Shown piece by piece: positions 12,940-26,600 of a DNA stretch of 64,000 nucleotides. Where the stretch lies: NCBI GenBank assembly GCA_029964075.1, contig CM057140.1:7086643-7150642 (forward strand), read 5' to 3'. The DNA comes from Patiria pectinifera. Taxonomy: Eukaryota > Echinodermata > Asteroidea > Valvatida > Asterinidae. Numbering within the stretch: position 1 is the first letter of the stretch; each line of letters starts with the position of its first letter. The translations under genes were made by a program, and so were the position numbers. The notes under the pieces were generated by a model that searched no databases, was not told the origin of the DNA, and saw only the letters and a program-made list of their open reading frames with translations.

Positions 12940-15900
12940 AATCGTTTTGCTGAGAAGATTACATGTAGTTCTGCTTCGTTTGTTGGAAGATGTCAGGCCC
13001 TTATCACTTGCTTAATTAATACATTAATGTCTCTCCAACTGGTAAATAATTTGCAGCAGTTTATATTTTCTAATTTGAAATTGGTTTAACAGTTCAAAGT
13101 CCAAGCCAATATTCTTGCCTCGGGCCAAAAAGAAAAAATCTCTGGTTTCTGGTATGGAGCTTGCCCCAAAAGTGGTGTGGCGACAGGGGGGGGGGGGGCT
13201 ATTTTTTCCCTTCAAATGTCAGCTGATATTGCAGATGATGATTGGATCCCCTTAAAACTCTCAAAAATATCCTTCAGAGTGGAGCTTGAGGTTACCTCAG
13301 TAAGGCCATAAGGCTTGAGAATTCTGCACCCACTTACGATCTCGATCCGACAGGAATGTTCTTCGGGAAAATTGGATAGTCAAGAGAAAATCAGGGCAAA
13401 TGGAAATGTCAGGCCATATAATATAGGTCATATGCCAAAATCTGTTTCAGGTCTAGAAGTTGAGGTTCGTCTTAACTTTTTGGTGTCAGCTTGCAATAAG
13501 GTCAACTTACTAATTCGAAAGTGCTGAATCTGAATCTGGCTGTTCACATTGGCCCAAATTGCACATTAACGCTATGACAACATTTTTTTCCTCATTATTT
13601 TGCCAATTTTTAAATTCTCTGTTTTAAGTTCAAATGCTTTCAATTTTGACACAACAGATAAAAAGGAAGTGGGCATGAATAATATAAGTCATTATTGAAC
13701 GTGCGACACGGTGCTTAATGTTTTTTGGGGGGAGGGGGGAGAATCTATCCTTTCAAACATGAGCATGATGAGATTTCGATGTGGCGTTGTAAGGATTTAT
13801 ATTAAATGTACATACCTCTGTCATCCCTTTACAACGCAAATCAATCACAAGTACATCACAAGTCACTTAGTTTCAAGTAAATAAGTGACACTTTTTTTTT
13901 TTCCCATTTCTTTACCCAGAATACACACGTACATGTTTTGGGGAGTACAACTGGGCTTCCGGAATCCAAATAGAAAAGACACTGCGCAGTCTTGAAAAAA
14001 AGGTGTACGTTACTTGGCATGTAGTACACTCTGAATAGCCAGTCAGCGTCGCCGTTTACGTATTCCCCACGGCCAGGGGTTAATAGAGGAACGCGCATGC
14101 ACCCATGGAGGCGAGGCTGATACGCAATGGCAGTGATGCATCGCGCTCGCCCTCATGTTGTATAGTTACATTCGGGATATGCAGTCCCCTTTATTTCTAA
14201 TTTTTGCAAACGATGTGGTGTGCACATTGTAAAATATTAATTAACATGTTCCGAACTACTCATAACCGAGAAATTATGTTGCCACTAAAAATTAAGACGA
14301 AACTGCACGTTACAGGCTTTGGCCCCACGACCTAATACAGCGACATCGACATCATGCATGTGCTGCCAGGCTGGTCCTTAGTCTGCTCCCTTACATATTG
14401 TGCTGTCTAAAAAGCGTTTACAGGTTCTAGATACACGACCATCGCTCCCTCAGTTTGGCTTCCAGACGCACAATTACAAAATTACAACACCGTCTGCAAA
14501 TGGCGCCCGACTAGATTTGGTGCAAAATATATGGGAGCCCAGAGAGGCCGCATGAAGCTTATACCCGATTGTAACCCATCTACAAAACATTAAAATTGTG
14601 CAGCAGCAGGAGACAAGTCAAACCAGTGATTTTGGAGGTTTTGAGACATCAACTTACATTTTAATTTTGCCAATGTGCATGGCTACGACGATGCGCACAC
14701 AGGGGCCTTAGGTATTGTATCTGGAAGACCCAATGTGTATGTAATATCAACCTTTTTCAACCCAACTTTTCTCTGTACCTACAGAAAAAAGAAGTGCATT
14801 GCTTTGTCATTCATGCTGTCAAAAATAAACAAATCAAAAATGGTCAATAACATCTAGTTAATAACATCTTGACTACAACACTTGGAACAAGTGCTATAAC
14901 ATTTTTCACTTCAAACTTTTCTACAATTAATATAATTGGCTCTCGACCAAGATCCAAGGTAATTTACAAATTGTCCAATAATAATTTCTGTGTAATAACA
15001 GGTTATTTGGACCAGCACTGATGTTTTGCGCAAGGGACTTAAAACGTTAGGCTCCATTTTCAATTTTAAGTAGAGTTGCTCTGCATAATGGTCATCAAAG
15101 AGGAAGAGGGTACATGAAGTTCATTCTGCCAAGTTTTGATGGTTCAGCCAAAAATTTAAAATAAAACAGGGAGTCAAGATGCCGTATCATGTTTTTACCA
15201 ATATGTGACCATAAATGAAGGGACTTATAATAATCAAGGTAAAAAAACCCTATTTTGCCGTTTATCATTGCCTTCAATGAGCCGTTTTATAGTCATTTGC
15301 TACCAAAAATGTATGTGTGCATGAAAAACTATTGGTGCCTTCCATCCTTAAAAACAAAATTTGAAGAAAAAAAAACAAGACAAAAACCTATTAATGTTTT
15401 CGCTTTTAACACAAAAAGGAGAAATTGAGCTATCCCACTTGCATTTGCATACTGTACTATTACTAGGGAAGTGTTTAATTTGGTACTTCTGATCTAGGGA
15501 ATCAGATACAGGAATTTAAGTAAGGTTCAGATGTGATTCACAACAATTTCTGCAAAAAAATGTGTTTGTGCTATGATCAATGCTAAGCAGTGAACAAAGT
15601 TAGTGAGACAAACTTATTGATGGTAGTGCACCGTCCTTTCATTCAAGGAAGATTTTTGTCATGTATCTTGCCATGTACCCACTAAGAACAAAAATGTAAA
15701 ATCCCAGGTCAAAAAGCACAAGTTGTTATAACTCCTAAGAGTGCACAGATTTATTTCTGAAATGAATTGACTTCTCTTCGTTTTCCATGGTTCATCACAA
15801 ACACAAGACATTGTAGCATCAGGACAAGTGACATGTACATTACAGTACTATATTTTAACTAGATCAGAGAAATGCCCCAATGCCATTTTGCAAATAAACT

Positions 15901-18896
15901 TATTGTATGACATCTAATGAAAAAATGACATGCTTTTTTTACCTGATGCGTAAGAACAATGACGAAAAAAATGAGACAACCAACTAGAACATAGACTACA
16001 ACATTCTTTTTCTTGGTTTTGCTTTTTTATTATTAACTACAATGTAATTAACATCCACACTGTGTGAGACTGTTCCAATGCAAAAAGTAGAGGTCTGAGA
16101 TCCCTGTGCAAGCAGCAAAGCACCGTCTGTGCAAGCACACTCTGTGCATTTACCTCACATCACAAAATCTAAACACAATCACAGCAGTGTAGCCCCATAT
16201 GTACATGTATGCTCAATTTGTATGAATTCAAACAGAAGATCAACTATCTACTACTCAAAAATTCTTTTAGCGAACAAAAAATTAGCGAACGCTTACCAAG
16301 CTAAATGCCGAAAAATCAAAGTTCCATAGTACTTTATCAAATCAGTTAAATCTGTTGGATTTTTACATTCGGTTGGGTGGCAAGAAAAACTTTGAAGGTA
16401 AGACTTAAAGTAAAAAGGTACTGTTGAATTAATTGACTCCCAATGGCTTGAACATGTATGTATGAAAACATGAGCATTCCTACAGAATCTTCTGGCCTTG
16501 AATACAAGCATGTGCTAAACATTCCTTGTTTACTAAACAACTGTCAAATAAAGCACTCTATGGAATAAGAGTAACTTGAAGCAGGACATTACTAGGATAT
16601 GTAGGATAGATAAAGTGGTCTGATAGCAACTAGTTACAGTGAGTGACCATCACGTTCATTTTGGACTGGACCTGTGCAAGGTTTGATGGGTCAGTGTAAG
16701 TATTTTCCCATTCTCTGATCCACCATCTGTAGCGTGACGTCTGAAGAATACACTGCAAATGTACAAAGAAAACCTCCAGAGCAAAGATGCAATTTCCCCT
16801 AACTTGTTTCAACAACAGCTTGTGTTGCTCTAGGATCTTTAAATATTAATAGGTACAATATAACAGTGCACACAATTATGCCTTGAAAATGTTATTTTTG
16901 TCTAATTATCGAACAGTAGATTTCAACATTTTGAGGCATTATATTGCTAGTCTTAATTCCAGTTATTTTTTCAAAACATTACTACAACCTCAGTGTTGTT
17001 GGACCTGATTTCCGAACATTATCAGTCCCGTGTTGACAGCTAGCAGTTGCTCTTATTTCAATGGCTTTATTCACTGCTGGAACTACCTATAGTTAAGGCA
17101 AAAATTGCTGATTTGGAAGTGCCTTACTCTTCTTTTCCTAATCAGTCAAGCCTATTAAAACCATGTAGAGTAACGCTTGTCATCACAGCCAAGTTGACAA
17201 TAGTTTTACAGGTATGTTTGTATGGTCTCACAATACACAAAAGTTTAACACTTGTTATGGAACTGCAGTGAAACAAAGAATTTAGAGGTAACAAAAGCAT
17301 TCAGTCTTGAAGCAGTCAGATCATGAAACACCTACATACATCTGTTCTGTGGTATGCTGTAAACTTGCTGACTGGTGTCTGGGAACCAGATCATCACATA
17401 TAATCCATGCACTACAGGGATTTGGAGGTGTGGCCTACAGAGATACAACAAACTAAAAACAACATATTGCCATCAGCCGCCTACCTCTGATTAAGGGTAC
17501 TAGTATTGTGAAAACAGACTTAAAACACTCTTCTAGAACAGCAGAACTGTTCAGTCTAAAAATAGCTGTGATGCCATGATGAATTTCCTTTAGCAGTTTT
17601 AAAGTTTTGCCAGGGCAAGTTGGATATTGTTAAAAATTATCAGTTTTCAGTTATGTAAATCACTACGGATTGCTGGTCTATTACAGTTATAGAAAGCACT
17701 ACATGTAAACAAACACTTACATCACTGAGATCAGGCCAGTGGTCCAGTGGGAATTTTTAGACCTGAAGTGTGTCAATATGCAAAAAAGAGTTTTCACTAA
17801 AAAAAATTAAAGAAGAATAAACAATTCCTTAAAAGATCCGATGTCGTCAGTTCATTTTGCACAAAGGCACTCATCTGACAATAGATGAGTCCTACCGGTA
17901 TATGGGGATAGATGTCCTATATTTGGCAAATAGAATGACTTGAATTTAACCAATACATGAACCAGGCTCGATGGGCTGGACAGTCAATGGCTTCACTTAG
18001 ATTTTCTTTTGGAAGTGATTGAATCCTGCAAAAAGGTTCAAAATGTAGCACTTGTTTCATATAAAACTAGAAGTTCTGATCTAAAGACTAGATCTACATG
18101 TATGCATATCTTGCGTCGCAAGATATTTAGCATGTTTTGTGCTTAAAATGGAGGTATTTTATTCAATCAAGATATAGTATTTTCTTCTTGAAAGTGGTGC
18201 ATTATTTCCTTTGTGGAGATAAAATGGTTTGTACTTTACATTTTGTAGAAAAGTGATTGGGGTTAGCAAGTTACCTATGTACACGCAATTCATTTCATTT
18301 CAGATGGCAGAAATGATGCGTGTAGCTGCCATGTAGTCTCACTGTCCTTAGCTGAATCTACTGTATAACTTAGTATACGAAGCTTCTGCAGTACATGTTG
18401 TTGGACGCTGCGATTTTGTCATTTGCAAATGTTTTAGCCAACTCCTAATACTCTCTGCAACTCTTAAAAATGCACTCATTTCTAGTATTCAGCCAGATTA
18501 ATGTAAATTACCATTGAAATTCCGAGTAATCTCAACATGGCATTATTGTCCAGTTTCCTGAAATTAAACAGCACACGAATCAGAGATATCACAGGATGCT
18601 TAAATTATGTAGATTTTTTTTCCCAGAGATTGGGGCTTCAAAAGACACAAATGTAAAAAAAAAAAGAAGCTAAACAAATGTAATCTCCACTTGTGAATAC
18701 TGACTAGCAATTTAATAATTACATGTACCATCAAACCACCGACTGGATTAAAGACAGCTGAGTGATTGGGGGGGGGGGAATATGATTCATGCCGAACACC
18801 AAGGTATTACAATCATATTTTAAAAAGTCAGTTCAAAATGCCTGTAATGATTTGGGGTGTGAGAATTTATTTATTACAGTACGTGCAAAACATGGC
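12940..18896. other. No gene seen
   Basis: About 6 kb of AT-rich DNA with short chance frames, a G-run at about 13186-13198 and another at 18770-18778. No exon, RNA or bounded repeat was recognised. Confidence 0.4.
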
Positions 18897-18900
18897 TTAA

Positions 18901-19343
18901 CCCTAAAAGGGCGGCGCTATTTCGATCATCTCTCACCCGGGGGATGGATCTCAGCCATCGAGAGACAAAAAATTATGAAACTCGGTACATGCATAGAACA
19001 ACTATTCATGAATATACCCAACAAATTTCATGACTATACATGTAGGTCAAAGGGTTTTGGAATTATGGCTAATTAATTATTCATATGCATGAATGGTAAT
19101 TCTGCTCTGTGTACACAACATATATGGGGAAATTCAGTTTTCATGGCGCGTGGCGCCGGAACCTTTTCCGCTGCGTGGCAACCCATTGTCCGATATTTAT
19201 GTTTTTAGCATCAAAAGATACGCAAGGCTCGAGGCTTAAATGTCAGAACAGCTCAGGTTGCGGGAAAAAAAATATATTTTAAGCTATCGCGAAAAAAGTT
19301 GAGGGGGGGGGGGTGGATCCCCCCCTCCCCGGCCCCTTTAGGG
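18901..19343. mobile_element. piggyBac-like MITE, TTAA target, ends CCCTAAA
   Basis: TTAA at 18897-18900 and 19344-19347. The left end is CCCTAAAAGGGCGG; the right end, reversed, is CCCTAAAGGGGCCGG. TTAA followed by CCC is the piggyBac pattern. The interior has G/C runs near the right end and no transposase. Confidence 0.65.
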
Positions 19344-19347
19344 TTAA

Positions 19348-20393
19348 GTTGAGTCAAAATCTTTGAACTATGAGACTCCAGAAACCAGGTGATCCATCCA
19401 ATCTTAATGTGGTCTCTGCTTTCCTGATTTCTAGCAACAGTGGAAAAGACATCACTGTATTTTTGTATGGTCTCCATGACACTGATTACAAGTTATGCAA
19501 TCTAACTGGCAAATGTGACAAATGCAACGTACATGATTCTTCCTACTGATAACCAATTTTCATTAACACATGTGCAATATGTGTATAATAACAGCAAACA
19601 TCTCTAGTCTAATAACATTACATCTTAAGAAAAGGAGGCACTAATAACTACTTGTATGTACATCACTAGAATCACTACAGTAACTTACGATCTCAAATAA
19701 TCAGCTTAAAAGCAACTGGTTTAAGAAAACAAAAATCAATATCTAAAGACTACTCTCTATCTGAACTTCAATGTAAGCTGCTTTTAAATATCCACCTTGG
19801 ACTTGTTTTTAAAAATATCTAACCTACATAGCAAATAAATCTTAGAAATTCTAAAAAGTTTTAAATCATGCTAAGCTACACATATTTAAAGTCAATAAAA
19901 CATTTTACATGCGAACTTCCAAAAAAAGATACAGAAAGTGTCATTCCAAATCATTCTTATCCGAACGCACAATGTACATTACCTAGATTTTCTTCTTCCT
20001 GTTTTTCTCACATTCCAACTTTTGTACCAACTAAAAAATGACTCTACCAAAGATTATACGATTAATACTTGATAAAAACATAAACATTAAACATTGAAGT
20101 AAACAAGAAATCCACCTACATATCATTGGGTTTGTTTTCTTCAATAAACTCTGTTTTGAGATCAAAGCGATTTAAGATTTGTCATTGTATACACATGCTT
20201 AAATTGCATGTTAACTAACACCTTCTTCAATATGTTAACTAACACCTTCCTCAATATGTTTTTTAATGAAGCTAACTTAACAAGAGAAAACAGCTACATT
20301 CATGCCAATCAATCAATATCATGGGTTGAAGGTGACACTAACAAACACATGTATCACTAATACATACTTTACTACAAACCAGAATGCACAAGA
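19348..20393. other. Downstream flank / probable 3' UTR of the DBHS gene
   Basis: AT-rich. 20209-20257 holds a near-perfect tandem duplication of about 24 bases (TTAACTAACACCTTC). No other feature was seen. Confidence 0.4.
20262..20267 (-). terminator. Possible poly(A) signal (ATTAAA) of the DBHS gene
   Basis: ATTAAA reads on the minus strand about 130 bases past the stop codon. I saw no canonical AATAAA on this strand in the next several hundred bases. A longer 3' UTR is quite possible, so this is only a candidate. Confidence 0.2.
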
Positions 20394-20627
20394 CTAGTAG
20401 CGACGGGGACGCTTGGCCATGTATTCCTCATGACGATCACGACGATCCATATCACGACGATCCATGGATGGTGGAGGCCTGGTTCGTATCTCTTCTAAGG
20501 GGCGCGGTCCTCCAGTAGATCCCCCACCATAAGAGCCACCACCCTGTTGAGGGCCTCCCATTCCACCTGGCCCTGCTTGACCACGCCCTCCCATATTTTG
20601 AGGTGGTTGGTCAAAACGTGATGGCCG
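20394..20627 (-). CDS. NONO-like: DBHS gene last coding exon: Gly-rich tail and C-terminal basic motif
   Basis: Residues 557-633 plus TAG (20396-20394). It begins [14 protein letters not shown] after CTACAG, is rich in Gly/Pro/Gln, carries two MDRRD repeats, and ends MAKRPRRY. The final basic-Tyr motif resembles the C-terminal nuclear localisation sequence of NONO and PSPC1. Confidence 0.92.
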   Translation of the reverse strand, partial: RPSRFDQPPQNMGGRGQAGPGGMGGPQQGGGSYGGGSTGGPRPLEEIRTRPPPSMDRRDMDRRDRHEEYMAKRPRRY

Positions 20628-23600
20628 CTGTAGTGCGGTACATGCCATTCCACAGTCAGTGACATACATGTATTAATGTACATGGTAAATTGTGCCACAA
20701 TTGCACAGTTGTTAATTGTGATGTAGTACACATCATTGACGAAATCAACACAAGGGATTCCATGTTTGTATTAAATATGGGATTTGAATAATGGACAGGA
20801 TCAGGAGTCATGAAGATGAAGAATAATCCGGCACATGGTAACGGCAACATCGGAGATTAAGTTGATTTCCATCATGCAAGGAGCCACAAATACCCAAAGG
20901 AGAGGAGAAATATCAGACATGGTGAAAATAATTGCTGGTTAATGGCCTACAAATATTTCGCATTATAAACCTTATAATTCAAAATCTTACATCAGTAAGA
21001 TTATGTAAGGCCATTGCAGATAATAAAAGATGTTTCCAGATAATTCATCAAAGAACAAGAAAAAACTCTATCAAAATGAGGTGAACAACAAACAACTATG
21101 AAATTAAATGACCTGTCATCTGTCATCAAAACCACAGGACACTGTTTTGGTGGGTTTTTTTAGAGACTCATCATAAACCAATAAATCCATGATACAATTA
21201 AACGGTTATTAGATTACATCCAAGAGAACCATTTTTTTCATGTTTTTATCAAACTGTAATTTCCATTAACTGAAAGACAATCACTGTTTTATAAAAAAAA
21301 ACACTATTTGTGTCATGTACAAACATAGACATCTCCACATGTACATGTTTTATACATGTAAGAAAGGCCTATCGGTACGTGTAATTAACAATCATCAGGT
21401 TCAGATTTGTTAAATATTGCAAAGGAATGATTAATTCTCTGAACATGCAAAGAGTGTACCAGTCTCTTCAAGTGAATAGACTACAAGTGGGTAAGAGTGT
21501 AAACAGAATAACTAGATTCATGGTTGTCAATAGGGCACAATTAACTTCTTGAAAGGGTTAACCACACATGCTCTGAGATTTCTGGAGTGACGGCTGAAGG
21601 TGTTATTATGGTGTGTTAAACCTAATGATTGGGGGAGACACTGCCTAAATATTTGGATTAATAATTCTGGCAGTTTCCAGTACTACATACATTGTCCAGT
21701 CAAATGAATGTAGTCAACAAATGGTGGAATGTCATACATTAAAACTAAATGATTGGCCAACTATTGACTTTCAACAGTCAAAAATTAAGTAAAATCTATT
21801 GAAAATATCAATGGACATACATCAAAGGTAGCCCAGCTACATGTACGTAGAAACACTTCAAAACCTACATGTATGGTGTTACTGTTCATTCAATATTTTG
21901 TATGCAACAGTTTGTAAAACACTGTAACCAACAATGATGGAGCCACAGTGGCTAGAGGTCAACTTTATGCTAAAAAGAAAAACATAAAACAGAAAGGCAT
22001 GCACATTCTGAATTCAGTCTGGGGAATGAAAACTGTTGGCCTCATATACAAAAGTAATGTGGGTACAGCTTTAAATGGCAAACATTGTAGAGCTGGCTGA
22101 AAAACATTTGACAAACTACATGTACAGTAAACTCCGGCTAAACCGACATCTTATAAACCGTCCTATCGCTTAAATCGGCCGTCTGACAAAAGTCCCGATT
22201 GTCTCTAATGCATTTCCATTGACATTTTCATTTTAAAGTCGGCCTTTGTAAGCCGCCATTTCGCCTATGTCGGCGTGTTACTGAAGGTGTGTTACTTTCA
22301 GTCCCCTTTCCTCAAAACCACAAAAATTCCACTGTATAAGTCGGCATCGTGCTCTGTGGTTTGTAAGAAGTGTCGAGTGAAAAGTCCCACACACTGCTTT
22401 ATCAATGGCACAGCCCGTGATTGATACATCTGTTTATCAATGGCACGGCCCGTGATTGATGCATCGGCCAGCACCTGCACGTGTACACGGTTTCATGCAC
22501 AGTCTGTACATTGTGTGCATCGTTTGCTTACACGTGCGCGATCAAAAAAGGGTTTTCCCGATAGCACATCAATACCAGTACCCCCTCTCGACTGCACGCA
22601 TGCGCTCTGTTCATTTTGGGGGTCCCCTTATTGTACCAGTACCATGCACACATTTAATTCGTGACTGTACACGTACGTACGTGCACAATGTACACTACAT
22701 GTACATGGAAGTACAGTATGCAAGCGATCTGTATATTGTACCACTGTTAACGCTAGCTGGCCGCGCCGTCCTTGCTTCGTACGTACGTACACATACATGC
22801 ATGACTTTCTGTGATCAAAACCACAGCCTGTATATTTGCAGGACATATTTGCTGGAATCAACCATGGATGTAGAAATAAATCAGGGTTAATCAAAGCCTT
22901 TGAATTTCAGCCATGAATCTTGTTTGCATGATCCAGATACACAGGCGCATAGGCCATTAATTCAATCTATTTTTTTCACTCCGTGATTCAATTTCTGTAT
23001 TTGTGTACGTCGGCAAAAATGACGATTTGCAGCAGAAGCCGACATTCGCGGAAGTCGTCACAAATTCTCTGGTCCCGAGAGTGCTGTCTTAGCCGGTGTT
23101 TACTGTAGTAGCAGGATTCTCCCCATATACTAATATACATATTGCCCCTATACACCAGAACTTCTGACTCATACCGGTACCATGCAGATCACAATATTCA
23201 TTCCCTGACACACAACAGCATATACCTCATCTAGGTACTCTGAGACATGGTGAAAAAAAAGCTTTTGGTGCTGGCATATATTTTCTTGTGCATAAAATCC
23301 TGAAATCAACTGGGTAAGAGGGTTTAAAGTAAATTCTTACCATGCACTTGAAAATGCAATGCAGAAGGTGTCACGTGAAAGAGGATTGTAATTATGCCAA
23401 TGCAGAAATGCGTGTCACAAACCCCCTCATACATTTAAGCATTGATCTTTTGCTAAATATTACATGTACAATATTGGTTAAATTAATATGGTGGTGGATC
23501 AGTTTTCCTGGATACCAAACTGAATATACCTGTTGCAGTGCATGTAACACTGGCTCCCATATTTAACATACATGCTGCTCTCCGATGACAGCACTTAAAT

Positions 23601-26600
23601 GAATTTCTGTCCCACATTCAGGGTCATTGAAAATGACAGAAAACTAACCAAAGACTTGCTTTTTCTTTAAGCTGACACAGCCACTCAAGACTGACAGCAG
23701 GTCATGCATTTTCATGTCTGGGCAGCAAGAACAAGATTGGAAGTATGTGTTTAGCTCTTCCTACAGCTATGCTGCATTGTGCGTAACGGGATTGGGACTG
23801 TAATGTCATGAATGTTACCCATGTCCAATGGCATGACATCTGGTAGGCGAAGTCATGTGGAGATCAGAGCATCCACTCCATGATCAGAGGGACGCACATG
23901 GGGCTCAGTAATGCATAACCTAGTCTGGTGGTCTAAAGAGAATCACTTTTTTTGTTTTTATAAACAATAAAAAGATTAGAAAACCCACCCTCCCATACTA
24001 CTCATTAATTAAAGGCTCATAATTAACATTTTGCCAATAGCCTACACTTTTCATTTTCACAGATTATAAAAGCAATATTGCTTTCTATTTGAAATTTCTT
24101 GTTTATTCTTTCATGTAAACACATCGCATCAGTACTTTTTTAACTGCAAGAATAATTCCTTAAGATCTGAAAAATATTCTAGGAGCGAATCCTTGGCTAA
24201 TATAAAATATATATATATATATATACATAATTACATTTCAGGGGTACAATTTGCTATATGGCTGACAAAAAAAGAGGACTAAGAAGGTTAACACAGACCA
24301 GAGGAATTGAGAAATGAGTGCATCAACTGCTCATTGACTGCTTAATGTAGGGCATTTCCTGATCAGGGGATGACGAGGGAACAACAAGTCTGGTGGACTT
24401 CACAATAGCCTTTGATCTTGTAGACGATTTCAAACGATGGTCAGCATGACAAATGTAGGAGTATGCAGATGATAACAGTGTTCATACCAGGCCATTGATC
24501 GTAGCAGCCTGTCACACTCATGGCTGATTTCCCTCCGTGGGCTAAAAAGTGGCTATTGTGTCCGTATGAAAAAAACTTGTCCAATATCACATCAACTTCT
24601 ATGTAAATCATGTTACTGATCACAGCCACTTGTGTTCCGCCCCCCCCCTCCTTTTTTTAAAACCATAATCCTGCCCATTACGCTCACCAAAAAAATCCTT
24701 GCGAGAACAAAACATGTAGCAGACAAATAAGTGTGGGCAGGTCTTGTGTAGGAGTTCCAAATTTTAAATCCAGAACACTGATACTGCCAAAGGCACTCAG
24801 ATTTATTATGGAAGTACGAAGACAACTGGACTTCAGCAGAAAACCACAAGTGGTACTGATGTTGCATTCTGCATGCAGGTCCCCTACACACTTTTACAGT
24901 ATCCATACATTGACACATCCAATCCCCTTCAATCTACAGCATTATTCCTACACCTTTCCAATGTCACAGACCCAAAGAAAATAGTTGTGCAAATGGCTTT
25001 CATTCATGGATTACCCAATTTCCAGTTCTGTACATTACAATTCTGAACTGGTGCTGTGAAACAAATTTTGTCTTAGAAAAGAGCATGTAATCTGCCATAA
25101 ACACTGCAGTTTTAAATCAACAGTTCTTGTCCCTCATAATATGGAGAGGGATACCCTATCCCTCAAAATATTTCAGGTGATAGCTTTTAAGAGTTCTGTA
25201 AATTGGGCTCATATTGTTACAACTGACAAGCTGTGGTAGTTTTGTTAACTGAGGGTACCATGCCTTGACCGACATTGATAGATACATGTATGGTGGGTCA
25301 GAGCTGATGAGTGCCTGTCAATGCACAATGAATGCACAAAAGGTTCACTCCACCATATCCCAGTAAAGCAAAGGCATTGCCCTCTAAGATGGCAACTACA
25401 CAAGTTGTAGCAGTATTCAAGGTCACCCTATCTATCGCACCCCTTCACCTGGTTTTGACAGTTATGTGGTTTAATCCATAGGGGTTTCGGCAGTAGGTGA
25501 CCAGCCTTTACATATGCTATGAGAGAGGAAGTGGGTAGTTATTTCCTGACGGTTTGTGACAGTTCTATCAGTAGGAAAGTTAATCATTTGATTGAAAGTT
25601 AACTTTTGAATTTAAATGCTTCACAACTGAGGGAAAAAATGTTGACGTGTAACACCATGCCAGGATTTAAACCACATGATGAGTTATTGGGATCCAGCGT
25701 AATCACAGTGTAAAGCATGAAGAAAATATCAGGGTTTACACCATCAGTTCACACAGAAAATGTGTACAGTAAAAACTGAGTACTTACCGATGGAATAGGT
25801 TGTCCTTGTCCTTGTCCTTGTCCAATCCGGCCTCCATTTGCATTGCCTCCAGCAAGTCCTTGCAGAGACTGTAGGGCCTGAATGTTGGGATTACCTAGAA
25901 GTCCTTGGTTTCCTGGCCCACCCATACCAGCTTGATTCATCTGTCCCTGATGACTGCTATTACCACGCATCTGCATGCCCTAGTGCAAGACAAGAAAAAA
26001 GCAGAATGAAACACTGAGGAAGGGCTGGCATTTTCACAAATCTCAAATCTGACTCTAAAGGGCATTTGAGGAATACATGTGTGATATCACATACTTATGC
26101 ACAAGTATACACAATAGAAGTCTGCAACAGCAAATGTCTTCATCTACAGTTACATTTGAAAAGTGGTAGTGATCAATTCATTTATATGCAAATAAGCAAT
26201 GTTCACTATTAATAAAAACTTCTGCAAAGATGAAATTCTATATCCTACTTTGAGCAATCTTGAACTTTTCAGGAATAATAATCAGGATCAATAAATGATT
26301 AACGATCATGATATTTCCTACTTATTACCACCGCTGACTTTTCAAACAATTTTAGTTAACTGCAGTTGCTAGTCTGAAGCATATGCCATTTGATGTAAGA
26401 TGCCAACTAGAAACCAAATATTGGGTATGAAAGCATTTAAAGCTACAGTCCATCATTTGCAGCTATCAAAAAAGTAACTGACGTAATTATTGTTGAAAAA
26501 CATACTTGGTTAAAAGATAGCAAGGGGACAAAACTCCCTGTGAAATTATTCTTTCTGGCATGCTGTGATTTTGAAGAAATCAGTGAAAGAAGGCCTTCCC

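Noticed and set aside
22298..22894. Overlapping frames up to 144 codons inside the pogo-like element
   Set aside because: No DDE triad, helix-turn-helix or CENP-B-like residues; frames occur on both strands, so they are chance.
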